Shown: positions 8,086 through 19,400, counted from the first letter of the stretch. The stretch is DNA of 64,000 bases from Woeseiaceae bacterium (GCA_021773095.1 JAJFKR010000006.1:1-64000), one strand, 5' to 3'. The notes: generated by a model from the sequence alone, not told the origin. Numbers and translations are program-made.

Positions 8086-8696
8086 GCGTTCCCAAGGTGG
8101 AGCAATTCGCGTGCCGCCATGCCGGCCTGTGTCCGATTATCGACATGTAACTTACTGAGTATCGTACTGACGTACTGTTTTACCGTCCCCTCGGTTAGCG
8201 ACATTCGTGAGGCGATCTGTTTGTTAGTGGCGCCGACAGCCAGCAAGGCAAGAATATCCAATTGACTGTCAGTAAAATCAGGTGCGGCGGATATGTCTCT
8301 CTCGATTAGCTTGTGCGGTACGAAAGTCTCGCCATTCATCACTCGAAGTATGGACCTCATGATCGTTTCACCGCTGGCGGATTTGGGCACGTAACCTGCA
8401 GCACCACAATCCAAACAAGCACGAATAGTTGCCGGATTTTCCTCCGCCGAGACCACGATGACGCGCGTAGTTCCGGTTCTTTCGCACAGATCCCTAACAC
8501 TTACCACACCCTGCATGCCTGGCATATCCAGATCAAGAAGAAGGATGTCGTACGAATCACGCCGACGCAACGCTCGATCGACGTCGCCAAAGGAACCAAC
8601 GGTGTCTATCCTGAATGCACTATCAGAGCGCTCAATCCACACTCGAAGCGAATCGCGGAATAGTTCGTGATCGTCTGCAATAAGAATATGTTTCAT
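8082..8696 (-). CDS. LuxR/NarL-family response regulator
   Basis: A 204-residue two-domain regulator. The N-terminal receiver domain starts HILIADDHELFRDSL and carries the acceptor Asp in ILLLDLDMPGMQG. The C-terminal LuxR-type helix-turn-helix contains TNKQIASRMSLTEGTVKQYV and the LHVDNRTQA tail. Its stop overlaps the stop region of the hybrid kinase by 4 bases in a tail-to-tail arrangement. This is less common than a shared operon for cognate pairs and leaves open antisense effects between the two transcripts. Target genes are not evident; the lipoprotein gene at 8845 is the nearest candidate. Confidence 0.92.
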   Translation of the reverse strand: MKHILIADDHELFRDSLRVWIERSDSAFRIDTVGSFGDVDRALRRRDSYDILLLDLDMPGMQGVVSVRDLCERTGTTRVIVVSAEENPATIRACLDCGAAGYVPKSASGETIMRSILRVMNGETFVPHKLIERDISAAPDFTDSQLDILALLAVGATNKQIASRMSLTEGTVKQYVSTILSKLHVDNRTQAGMAARELLHLGNA

Positions 8697-8844
8697 CAGT
8701 CGAAAACCAATTCAAGAATCTTGTGCGATTGTACAAATCATGCTCGTGCCGGTCCGAATCACTTACTTTCGTTAATTATCTTTCTGTTATCTCTGGTGTA
8801 GCGTGCACAGAACAGCATACGAAATCCTGTGGCGGAGAAAGATA

Positions 8845-11178
8845 ATGAAAATGTTCCCAAAGCAGATTCTCCGCTTGTTAGTCCTTGTAGCTTGCCAATC
8901 CCTCGCTGTCGCCGGATGCGACGGTACCAATGACGTTGGAGCCGAAACCCGCGATTCAACAATAACAGCAGGCGAATTCTCGAAAACGGCGGGTGAAGTT
9001 ACAGTGACTACCTCACCGGTCATTGAGACCTACGGCCTGCACGAGATAAGAAGCCTCGTTACAAAGATACATTACCATCCGGGCCCGGGAAGTTTCGACT
9101 TTCCGGCTGAGTCGGACGTTAACGAAGTCATCGAGGTTTCGCAGACTGTGATGCCCGATAATGGATTGGGCTTGAAGCCTACGTTTGATGAAATCACTCT
9201 GGACACGTCTGCCGAGTTTCGCACGGCGTTCCAGCAGGAGTTCGTGCCCAGCGCGCTTGGCGAATTCCGGGTTACAACAACCGTCAAAATTGCCAGCAAG
9301 GAATTGTCGTCAAGCTCGACGACTCTGATCAAAGTTGTGTCTCCGGAACTCATTGGAGAGGCTCGACTTGAGGCCGGTGAAAGATTGCTCGACGGTGAGT
9401 CGCTGCAGCTTGGAAAAAAATACCTGATTATGCATGAGGGTACCCTCGAGCTGTGGACCCGCGGCGCGAGGGCCTGGCACTGGTCGTCGCCAATCCCAAT
9501 CGTCAACGAACCGGGCGCTTATCTGGAAATGCAGAATGACGGCAATCTCGTCATCTACGCTGCGGACGGGCGTGTCGTCTGGGCTACGGGAACAAACCTT
9601 ACAATGCCGCTGGGTGCGATCCCGCACCTGAAATTGCAGATCGACGGCAATGTTGTGGTGGCGTACACGAGGCACGTGCCAGTCGTTACTCCTGATAATC
9701 CGCTAGACGGCGTGCTCTGGGACACGCATACGCATGGGTTCAGCTGGATGGAGCGAATGGACTATGTAATTGCCGATATTCCATTGCGCGAGCTGGCGAT
9801 ACCCGGGACGCACGAGTCTGCGACCTACGATCTGGACAGAAACAGATGGGCCGATGACGGCAACATCACTGAAGGCGAGTGGGACAAAGCTACAAAAGCA
9901 CGGCCAAGCTGGATAGAGCGCTGGGCGACGGCGCAAGAGGAGGATATATTCGCTCAGCTGAACGATGGCATACGCTACCTCGACTTTCGCCTGTTTTTCT
10001 TACCTGAAGTCAATTCAACTTTTTTCCAGCAGAAGGAGGGCTATCGTGCCGTACATTCGTTGCTCGGTCCTCGGCTTGAAGACCTTCTCTCTCAGGTCAG
10101 GGCCTATATCGACCGCAATCCGCGGGAAATCGTGATTATCGATTTCCAGCAGGTGTTTGTACAGTTCGGCTTCAGACACGATGCTCTGCAGAACACCATC
10201 GTCGAACTATTGGGCGAGGAGATCGTGATTCCGTATACGGTCGACGGTATGGAGCGGACACTGAACGAACTTTGGGAAAGTGGCCAACAGGTCATCCTTC
10301 TCTATCCGACTAACCCGTTTCCATTACCTCCGTTGTTCTGGCCGCGCGACCATGCGTTGCAAAGTAAATGGCCGAACAAACAATCGGGCCAGGGCGTTAT
10401 GGACGTCCTGGCAGACGACGTGATCGGCAATTCGGCAAACGATGGGAAACTCTGGGTCGTTCAGGCCGTTCAAACCCCTGATTTCGGGGGCATCCTCTCT
10501 AACATTGACGCCATTGGGAAAAATAACTGGAGAGGCTACAGTTCGCTTAAGGACGTCGGAGCCGATACTGACACGTTCCTCGCGAAGTGGCTCGACGGCT
10601 GGCGTGGCGGCATTGTTTGGGCGTCCGGAAGTGTCGGTGGAACGGCCAGTGACATCCCCCAGTTGTGTTTTCAGAATGACGGCAATGTTGTAGTCTCGAC
10701 GAGCGCAGGGCCGGTTTGGGACTCGGGTACTTTCGAGAGGCCGGTTACAATCGTACGGGAGGGGTTCGGCCTGCCGTTTCCCGTTAACGTGTCCGTGATT
10801 CGGCCACCGGGGAAAACGTTTGTGATGCAGAATGATGGCAATTTGGTTATCGCACCAGAGTTACCCCCGGTTATCGAAAACAGGATCGACAAGTGGCCTG
10901 CCGGAAGGGCAGTGTGGGATTCATCGACACACGGAAATCCCGGTTCAGAATTGATCTTTCAGGGTGACGGAAATCTCGTGATTTGGGGAGGTCACCAGAA
11001 ACTAAACATCGTGATCGCGGATTTCTATAAGAGCACCTTTCCTTTTATCAATCGGGTTGTCGAGCACAATTTTCTGCATGACCAGATCTATAATCAGCCT
11101 CCACCGATACCGCGTTTGAATCACATTTCGACATTGACAAAGGGTTCGTGCAGAGAGCCCGACGGAACGATACGATAA
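8845..11178 (+). CDS. Lipoprotein with PI-PLC-like core flanked by bulb-lectin repeats
   Basis: A 777-residue protein starting at the ATG at 8845, behind GGAG; the 14-codon upstream extension would spoil the signal. The N-terminus is hydrophobic and ends in AVAGC, a lipobox. PI-PLC X-domain features include LAIPGTHESATYDLD (His323), DGIRYLDFRLFF, VHSLLGPRLEDLL (His404) and EIVIIDFQQVF. These two His residues match the general acid/base pair of this superfamily. QxDGNxV bulb-type lectin repeats occur before the core (about residues 230 and 265) and after it (about 610, 662 and 706). The likely product is a surface- or periplasm-anchored phosphodiesterase that targets glycans or glycolipids. 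True substrate specificity cannot be read. Confidence 0.85.
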   Translation: MKMFPKQILRLLVLVACQSLAVAGCDGTNDVGAETRDSTITAGEFSKTAGEVTVTTSPVIETYGLHEIRSLVTKIHYHPGPGSFDFPAESDVNEVIEVSQTVMPDNGLGLKPTFDEITLDTSAEFRTAFQQEFVPSALGEFRVTTTVKIASKELSSSSTTLIKVVSPELIGEARLEAGERLLDGESLQLGKKYLIMHEGTLELWTRGARAWHWSSPIPIVNEPGAYLEMQNDGNLVIYAADGRVVWATGTNLTMPLGAIPHLKLQIDGNVVVAYTRHVPVVTPDNPLDGVLWDTHTHGFSWMERMDYVIADIPLRELAIPGTHESATYDLDRNRWADDGNITEGEWDKATKARPSWIERWATAQEEDIFAQLNDGIRYLDFRLFFLPEVNSTFFQQKEGYRAVHSLLGPRLEDLLSQVRAYIDRNPREIVIIDFQQVFVQFGFRHDALQNTIVELLGEEIVIPYTVDGMERTLNELWESGQQVILLYPTNPFPLPPLFWPRDHALQSKWPNKQSGQGVMDVLADDVIGNSANDGKLWVVQAVQTPDFGGILSNIDAIGKNNWRGYSSLKDVGADTDTFLAKWLDGWRGGIVWASGSVGGTASDIPQLCFQNDGNVVVSTSAGPVWDSGTFERPVTIVREGFGLPFPVNVSVIRPPGKTFVMQNDGNLVIAPELPPVIENRIDKWPAGRAVWDSSTHGNPGSELIFQGDGNLVIWGGHQKLNIVIADFYKSTFPFINRVVEHNFLHDQIYNQPPPIPRLNHISTLTKGSCREPDGTIR

Positions 11179-11392
11179 CGATGAATAGCGACAGGGCTTG
11201 ACACGCTTACGTCCGCTTGTAGAGGTAGAATGTCGGGACGACTAGGGCGTAAATCGCCTTTCAAGCGATCATAATTTCATCAAGACGAGGGTGTATACCG
11301 GTCACATGGTTTACATCTTAAGCCGGAAACAGGCCCATTGCCCAACAATACGCGAGACCGGCGTGCGTCGGCAGAGCGCACAAGGACGTATC

Positions 11393-12679
11393 TTACTCTC
11401 GAACAATATCAACGAGGTCTTCCGGCTTTAGCTTGAAGCGTATGGCATTGCCTTCGTGAAGGCCTCTGAATTGTGCACCGACATACTCGACAACCTGCTG
11501 CCTGTCTTCCTCCGGAATTTCGGCTTCGGTAGCCATGTTCATGACGTTGTCGGCATTAAACGACGTCCACTCTAAAACGCATCGCCTAACCGCCTCTCTC
11601 ACAAAGTCGCGATACGCGACGGCGGCCTTTTCAGGCGTTCCTACTTCGGCGCGCAGCGTCTTGTAGTTCTCAGCCGATGCCAGGTAAGCATCGATATAGA
11701 CTTCGCGCAGCAGGGAAACGTTATTTAGTTCATACATTCCGATGAGCGCATCTATATATGCCCCATCATCCATCGTGATGAAAGACATCGGGGCAAGATC
11801 GGCTTTTAGGAGTGGAATATTGGATGTAACACGCGAGGTTCTTTTATTCACATCATCAAAAGCTTGCAAATAAGGAATGTGAACGATTAGGAAGAAAGAT
11901 TGCTCAAAGGGATCAGTAATCGCAGCCGCTTTCTCTATGATGATAATGAATTCTTCTTCGATCTCGAATTCATCGTTAAGCGGTGTGTAGCTTGAATGCG
12001 TGATACCGGCAGGAAGACGGCGTAACCTGCCTGCCATGGCCGGGTCAATTAGCAATCCGTCAGAAAGCAGGGCGTGAATATTGCAGATATCCTGCCGGGT
12101 GATCCCGATGTCTCCGAGATTATCGACGAGGTACTGTATCGCTTCCTTGTGGTTTAGGATCATCACCGCTTCCTTGCGGTCCTTGCCGGTGGCTTCTTCG
12201 CCAAAGCGTATCAATTGCTCGGTCTCAAGGATGTTATAGGTGTTTCCTTCCATACGAGAAGATGCCCAGGCCAGATCAACAAGCAACCGCTCAAGGATAC
12301 GTCTTGCATATGTTCCGGCGGGCAGGGGTGGTCCGGCTGGCTGGCCGGCCTCGTGCAATTGCTCGCGGTCCGGCTCACTCAAGTAGAAGGTTCGGTCCGG
12401 TATGTAGTTGTCCAGAAATTCCTTGTTGTACATCTTGGGGGCGCGCCGGTTATAAGGCGTTTGCAGATAGGCGCGCACCACGGCTGACCCGGCGATCGTG
12501 TAGCCCGTTGCCCGCGCTTTGCCAACCATCTCAAGCTTGTCTTCATCCGTCAGGCGCCTAAGCGTGCGCCACATCGTCGTCTCACTGACTTCCGGTGCGA
12601 CGTTTTTGCGTATGTCTTCCCGGCCAGTCCCCGGATGGGCGGCGATGTAATCGAGAAAGGCCTGATCGGTTACGGGCAT
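11393..12679 (-). CDS. Fic-family protein (probable AMP-transferase), class II type
   Basis: A 428-residue protein. An N-terminal winged-helix-like region (about 1-70) is followed by an inhibitory helix with SSRMEGN (Ser140, Glu144, Gly145). The Fic motif is HIPYLQAFDDVNKRTSR (267-283), the variant with DVNKR in place of the classical GNGR. The catalytic His267 and the Arg residues are kept. The preceding inhibitory helix makes it a class II Fic, autoinhibited by the motif Glu. Such enzymes transfer AMP to target proteins. The N-terminal DNA-binding-like domain and repeated TGAAAYGATT sites over its start suggest self-regulation. No neighbour encodes a separate antitoxin. Confidence 0.9.
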   Translation of the reverse strand: MPVTDQAFLDYIAAHPGTGREDIRKNVAPEVSETTMWRTLRRLTDEDKLEMVGKARATGYTIAGSAVVRAYLQTPYNRRAPKMYNKEFLDNYIPDRTFYLSEPDREQLHEAGQPAGPPLPAGTYARRILERLLVDLAWASSRMEGNTYNILETEQLIRFGEEATGKDRKEAVMILNHKEAIQYLVDNLGDIGITRQDICNIHALLSDGLLIDPAMAGRLRRLPAGITHSSYTPLNDEFEIEEEFIIIIEKAAAITDPFEQSFFLIVHIPYLQAFDDVNKRTSRVTSNIPLLKADLAPMSFITMDDGAYIDALIGMYELNNVSLLREVYIDAYLASAENYKTLRAEVGTPEKAAVAYRDFVREAVRRCVLEWTSFNADNVMNMATEAEIPEEDRQQVVEYVGAQFRGLHEGNAIRFKLKPEDLVDIVRE

Positions 12680-12710
12680 GAAATGATTCCTACGTTCTTA
12701 TGAAACGATT
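12678..12710. promoter_or_regulatory. Two direct TGAAAYGATT half-sites at the fic start
   Basis: ATGAAATGATT (12678-12688) and ATGAAACGATT (12700-12710) are direct copies spaced 22 bp start to start, about two helical turns. The first overlaps the initiation codon of the Fic gene and the second lies just upstream. The same 10-bp core recurs in two palindromes further upstream, which suggests one DNA-binding protein recognises all of them. Confidence 0.5.
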
Positions 12711-12748
12711 ATCTATTTAAAATATATAGAAATTTCTGTTTCGTCAAG

Positions 12749-12777
12749 AAATCATTTCATCTATTTTGAAATGATTT
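12749..12777. promoter_or_regulatory. Palindromic operator candidate 1 upstream of fic
   Basis: AAATCATTTCA and TGAAATGATTT form a perfect 11-bp inverted repeat with a 7-base spacer. It lies about 70 bp upstream of the Fic start in an AT-rich stretch that probably holds the promoter. Confidence 0.6.
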
Positions 12778-12872
12778 TGCCATACGTCTATGAATGGGCT
12801 CCTGCAACGATACGCCGTATCTATGAAACATATAAGTCACTGAGTTTTATCGTACATCCTTCCTACCGATCA

Positions 12873-12899
12873 AATCGTTTCACGAAGAATGAAACGATT
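12873..12899. promoter_or_regulatory. Palindromic operator candidate 2 upstream of fic
   Basis: AATCGTTTCA and TGAAACGATT form a perfect 10-bp inverted repeat with a 7-base spacer, the same geometry as the palindrome at 12749 but with C/G in place of T/A at one position. It may serve the same regulator or mark a second promoter. Confidence 0.55.
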
Positions 12900-13481
12900 C
12901 TTGGTCATCTTCACGACCATTGCCCTGCCTGTTGATTTGCAACGAAATCTAAGCCAAAAACGGCTCTCTATCGCGATTCGTGACCGACCAATGGGACATT
13001 GACGAGGCTACGGCGAAGTGTCCGAGTCTCCGGAATATGTTGGAGCGCCTCGAAGAACTCAGGACAAGAAAGCTATCATAGAGTCTTACCAGGCTAATGC
13101 CATTACGCTTTCGCGATGAACCACTCAACGTGTTTATTTACGTACTTGGTTGGTGACGATCATCGGTCGGATCCAGCAGGCGGGCCACGATACGCAGAAA
13201 TAACGCAGCCGCCGGTCAACAATGCCGCGGTGATTCAAATGAGCGCTCGGTTGGGGCATCAGCAAGTCGCCGGCGGGCTCCCACAAGTGGAAAACGCGTA
13301 TTGCGGCAATAAACGTAAAACCCGATAGTTATCCGCTGGATAGTCGGTGTTTTCACCGTCAATCTACTTCGATAATAATCTGTACCTGAAGCAGATCGAA
13401 CGTGCACTCATCGCCTCTCCGCAGTTCTGTGTGCCAACAACAGACGCCGCTACCGAATGCGGGACCAGTCTGGGGAAAATA
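12900..13481. other. Intergenic stretch with a possible gene remnant
   Basis: No gene of convincing length lies between the fic operators and the autotransporter start. A short plus-strand frame at 12965-13081 ends in a coding-like run (DQWDIDEATAKCPSLRNM, LERLEELRTRKLS, stop). It could be the C-terminal tail of a degraded gene, but I cannot assign it. The frame continuing upstream of the autotransporter ATG to a GTG at 13347 encodes no signal-like sequence and is taken as untranslated. Confidence 0.35.
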
Positions 13482-16400
13482 ATGAACGATACGCGGATCA
13501 CCGGGTTTCCATCGGGAATACCTGGACTCATGTCTATTCTCTTTACGCTCCTATTTCTCGGCGCAGGCATTGCGCTCGCCGATGTCGACGTCTCCGATAC
13601 TGTAATCGAAGGCACCGACAACGACGACACAATCGCCGTTTCCGGCCCCACCGATGTCAGCGCCCTGGCACTGATTGCCGAGCCTGGCAAAGCAACAGCC
13701 ACCGCAACCGTGGTCGACGCAAAAGACGGCACAGATTTCGTGAGTACCAGTGACACCGTCACCTCCACGGCCGATGCCTCCGGCGCATTCGTCGCGCCAC
13801 TCCTGTTCGACGATGGCGACCTCATCCCGAACGGCGACGATAAGGAAATCAAACTCTCTATCGAAACCGAAGCGACGGCAACAGGCCTCGAGGGCGGTGA
13901 CGGCAATGACACGCTCCTGAATGGCGCCCCCATCGACAGCTTCGCGATCACAACATCGGGCGGCACCGCGGACCAGCTCGACGTGTCACTAACCGAGGAC
14001 GCAACGGTCAAGTCCGAGTCCACAGCCAAGTCCAGCGCTTTCGGCATCAAGGCCGGCGACGGCGATGATGCAGTCACAGCGAACAACCCCATTGACGCGA
14101 CGGCCACGGCAACGAGCGGCGCCCTCACCGTCGGCGTTGTTATCGGCGACTCAACCAACACGACGCGCAACGTGAACAGCAAGATGGAGGCTACCGCCAA
14201 GGCCGAGGCCGAAGCCACCGGCATCGAAGGCGACAAAGGCATCGACACCGTTACGATCGCAGACGATGTAACGACGGAAGCAACTGCCATCAGTGGCAGC
14301 GCAGCTGCGTCTATCGGCGTGGAAGTCAGCGGCTCGGCATCCACCGTCGTCAAATCCGAGGCGAAAGCCACCGGCACTGCCGTTTCCACCGGCGCAGACA
14401 ATGACACCGTTACGAACGCGGGCACGCTCACAGCAACATCGACCGCGCTCGCCGGCGCCGTTTCCTTCGACATGGAAATTGCCAACCCGGCACCAGCCGG
14501 CGGCGGCGAGAAAAAGAAAGACAAGGAAGACAAGTCCTCGTCCGAAACCAGCGTAACCGCAGAAGCCACCGCGACGGGTATCGACACCGATGGCTCAGCC
14601 GACACCCAGGACAAAGACTTCAATATCGATTTCGTCGACAACAGAATCGTAGTCGACTGGCACAACAATGAAGTGTCCACAGGCGGTGACGACGTCGTCG
14701 ACAACCGTGGCGACATCACGACGACTGCTCTCTCGGCCAGTCGCAGCGATGGCGCAGCCATCACGATAGGCACCGCCGGCTCCGCCGAGTCGAAGTCAAA
14801 TTCGACGTCCAAGGCAACGAGTACGGGTATCGCCACGGGGGGAGGCAGCGACCAGATCACCAACACCGCGATTATTAAATCAACCTCCGGCGCAGCAGCC
14901 AGCGCCGTCAGTCTCGGCCTGGCCGCAGGACAATCATCCGACGAAAACAACGACATCAAGCTGACAACCAAGAGTACGACCAAAGCTGAAGCGACAGCCA
15001 GTGCCATAGGCATCGACGCCGAGGGCGACGCGAGCCAGAAAACGCTCAGTGGCAACGTGTCCGTCGGACTGACCGGCCTGACCACGAATGTTCAGTGGGG
15101 ACAGGTAAGTGCCGCAGCTGACGACGTTGTCGACAACGCCGGGGAAATCATCATCCTGTCCGGCGCAACGGCCGACTCGACTGAAGCCAGTATAGAGATC
15201 CAGGCCTCGGGCTCCGTCGAGTCCGACTCCAGCGCCACGGCGAAAGCCGATGGCATTGCTATCAATACCGGTGCGGGCAGCGATACTGTCGTCAATATCG
15301 GTGCGCTATCCACGCTCGTCTCCGCCGACGCAGGCGCGGTCGGGCTCTCCCTGAGCGTGACTGAAGCAACCAACGACAAGGACGACGATCCACCCGGCGA
15401 CAAGAAAGACAAGAGCAACATCAAGAGCGAAGCCAGCGCGACAACAACAGCCAGCGCGATCGGAATTGATGCCGAAGGCACCGCGCACGACAAGAACAAT
15501 GTCGTCAATGTCGACATCAGCGGCAGCGGCCTCTATGTCGATGTCGATGTCGAATCCACATCGCTTGCGGGCGAAGACACCGTCGACAACGACGGCACAA
15601 TAACGTCCATCGCAAACGCCACGAGCGGCGCCATTGCCGCATCCGTCGATATCCAGGCAGCAGGGTCGGTCGAATCCAAGGCCGACGCCAAGGCGACGAC
15701 CAAGGCAGGTGGTATCTACACAGGCGGTGGTGAGGACACGATCGACAACTCCGGCGGCATCACGGCCGTCGCGACCTCCACGTCCGGCGCACTGTCGGTC
15801 GGAGTCACTGTTGAACAACCGAGCACGGAAGAAGATCCGGTAACCGGCATCCTCGACAAACTCAAAGGCCTGTTTGCCTCGACCCACAGCACCGCCAACG
15901 CGACGACCGTGGCCACAACCTTTGGTATCGATGCCGAAGGTGAAGAGCACGACCAGTCCACAACGTTCTCGGCCTCGATCGACGGCGATGGCATTGCCAT
16001 CACGTTCGACCATGAAAGCCTGACGAGCAGCAGCGACGATATCGTCGCCAACAGTGGCGCGATCAACCTGCACAGCATCGCCACGAGTGGCGCTGGCGCG
16101 GGCGAAGTGCGCGTGCAAGCCGGCGGCACGGCCTCATCTGAGGCCAACGCCAAAGCCACCGCGAAAAGCACGGGCATCAACACGGGTGGCGGCAGCGACT
16201 CGATCTCTCACTCGGGATCGATCATCGCCGACTCCTTCGCAACGTCCGGCGCCGTAGCCGTCAGCTTCTCGCAGGACGGCCCGGGGGCCGAGTCCAAGGC
16301 CGAAGCCAAGGCAACATCCGAATCCGAGTCCATCGGCATCGCCGCGGACAGCGGCGCCGATACGATTTTCAATGTCGCCCACTCAATCAGCGAGGACGGC

Positions 16401-19400
16401 ATCTCCTCCTCGTTCCACTATGAGAAGACCGCCGCCAGTGGCGACGATATCGTCGGCTCCACGGGGTCCGTGGAAGCCTTCGCGACCTCGACCAGCGGCC
16501 TGGTTGCCGCCGCCGTTACGATTGACGGTTCCGCCAGCACGAACGTAAAAGGTACCGCCAAGAGCAATGCCATTGGCATCGAGACCGGCAACGGTGATGA
16601 CCAGGTCAGTAGCGACGGCGTGGTAGGCGCAGCCGCAACCTCCACGGCAGCCGCCGTGGCGGCCAGCGTCGGCACCAACTCCGAAGACAAAGGCAAAGGC
16701 AAGGCCAAGGTCGAAGGCGAAACACTGGCAGAAGCCACAGCAACGGGTATCTCCACCGATGGTGGCGACGCCGATTCGTTAATAGACTTTTCACTGACCA
16801 TCAATGGCGACGGCATCGTCTCAAGTTTCGAAACCTCAACGACAGCCGCATCCGGTGACGACCTTATCGAGGCCCGCGGCTCGATCACGAGCGTTGCCAC
16901 GGCGACGAGCGCGCTCGTCGAAGTTCCCGTCCAGATCAAGGGCGCCGCAGAAGCCAAAGCCGACTCGGAAGCCAAGGCAGAGGCCTGGGGCATCAACACC
17001 GGTGGCGGCACCGATGCCATCGACAACCGGGCCAGTATCGACGCAATATCAACGGCAACAGCGGCAACCGCCAGTGTTGCCGTCAGCACCAAGGGCAACG
17101 CGATCTCCAATGCAGGTGTCCTCGGAGCAGGCACAACGGCGAATGCCAGTGCAACGGGCATCTCCAGCTCCGGCACGGACTACGCCAAGTCATTAACCGT
17201 CGACACGAACATCGACTTCAACAGCATCGGCGTTGAAGTCAACGTCGAATCAAGCAAAGACAGCATGACCACGGACGGCATCGACACGATCGCCAACAGC
17301 GGCAATGTCAAGACGTTCAGCACAGCGACCGCACCTCAGGTCACGGCAGCCGTCACCTCGAAAGGTATTGCTGCGTCTGTTGGACGCGCAAAGGCGAATT
17401 CAACCTCGACCGCGATCGAGTCCGGCAACATGGGTGACACGATCGACAACGCCGGTGATCTCCACAGCACTGCTTTGTCCAGCGCCTACATGGCCAACGT
17501 GGCCGTGACCAGCAAAGGCCTCGCTGTTGCCGGTAACTCCACCTGGGACGGTGGCACCGAAGCCGAAGCTGCGGCAACGGGTATCGATGCGGACAATGGC
17601 TCAGTCTCGACACACACAACCAACGTCGAAGTCAGTCTCGAGCGCGCACAGATCGTTTACACCTCCGAAACCCTGTACGCATCGGGCGATGACACGATCG
17701 TAAATACAGGTGAAATCACAACGATCGCCGGCGCGCTGGCACCGGGCGTCAGCGTCGCGGTTGCTCCAAAAGGCGTCGCTGCAGCCGTTTCAACCTCAAC
17801 TGCGAAATCCGAGTCGACGGGCATCAAGGGTGGCGACGGTAACGACGACATAGACAACACGGGACGGATCGAAAGCCACTCCGAGGCCATCGCCACCACG
17901 GCTAATGTTGCTGTCACAAACACAGGCGCCGCCGTTGCAGCCGACTCCGTCTGGGACGGCGGCACCAAGGCAACCGCGAACGCCACGGGTATCGCGGGCG
18001 ACGGCGGTGATCGCAGCAAGACCACGCGTCTCGCCATCGGCACGGACGAGATGAGTTTCAGCTCGACCACAGAAGTCGCTCAAGGCAGCGACACGATTTA
18101 CAACGAGGGCGATATCCTCGCCGACGCCAATGCAGGCGCCGCATCCGTCAGCGGCACCTACGTCGGCAAAGGCATAGGCATCGCTACAGCAACGTCGACG
18201 TCCAAGGCCGAAGCCACAGCCATCGACGCCGGTGAGGCCGAAGATGACGACGTGGTCGACAACTTCGGCGACCTGGAAGCCAACGCTCGCTCGGGCGCAG
18301 TTTCGAGTTCGATCAGTTACACGAACTCAGGTGTCGCCATCGCGGCCGACGCTTTCTGGGACGGCGGCACCGGTGCAGAAGCAAAATCCAGTGGTATTAA
18401 GGTCGGCGGTGGCAATGATCTCATCAACAATGCAGGCAATATCGAGACCTCCTCGATCGCGGTAGCCGGATCGCTCAGCGTAGGCGTGGCCATCAAAGGC
18501 GTGGCCGGCGCCGTGGCCGCCTCTACGGCCGACGCACACACGATCGGCATCGATGCCGGCGAAGGCGTCGATACAGTCAATAACCAAGGTAGCGTCGATA
18601 CAATCGCCAGTGCGACCTCCGGCTCCGCAGGCGTAGCGGTTGCCGGCTCCGGTGTTGCTCTCGCAAGCGCCTGGTCGACAAGTAACTCGACCGCAACAGC
18701 TATCGATACCGGCGATATTGCCGATGACGATGAGGTCACGAATGATGGCGACCTGTCAGCGTTCGCCAACAGTAACGCCGTCTCGGCATCCGTATCCGTC
18801 ACCAAAGCCGGCGTTGCCGGCAGTGTTGGCGCCGTCTGGGACGGCGGTACCAAGGCGGATTCACGCGCGCGGGGTATCGATGTTGGTGCGGGACTGGTGG
18901 GCGACTACATAGCCAATTCGGGCAATATGGACATCGATGCCGTTTCTGTCACCGGCGCTGCATCAGTCAGCGTTGCGCTGGCAGGTGTCGCCGTATCCGT
19001 TGCCACTTCGACGGGCACCTCCGACGCGACAGCAATCGATGCAAGCCAGGGTGATGATGCCGATACGGTTCTCAACTCCGGCAATCTCGACGTCAACTCC
19101 GATGCGTTTGCCGCCACGGTAGGCGTAACGATAACCAAGGGTGGCGTTGCCATCGCCACAGACTCCGTTTGGGATGGTGGCACCAAGGCAACCGCACGCG
19201 GCCGCGGCATCGAAACAGGCCAGGGCGCGGACGAGATCCAGAATGCCGGTAATATCGACGTGCTGTCGATCTCGGGCACGGGCTCGGTGCAGGTTGCATT
19301 GCCGATCGCCGCTGGTGTCGGCATTGCCGTGGCCACAGCCACATCGAACGCTGATGCCACCGCAATTGATGCAGGCGAAGACGAAAGCGACGACCTGGTC

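Noticed and set aside
13347-13481. GTG start 45 codons upstream for the autotransporter
   Set aside because: It would bury the signal peptide, and the ATG at 13482 has a better ribosome binding site.
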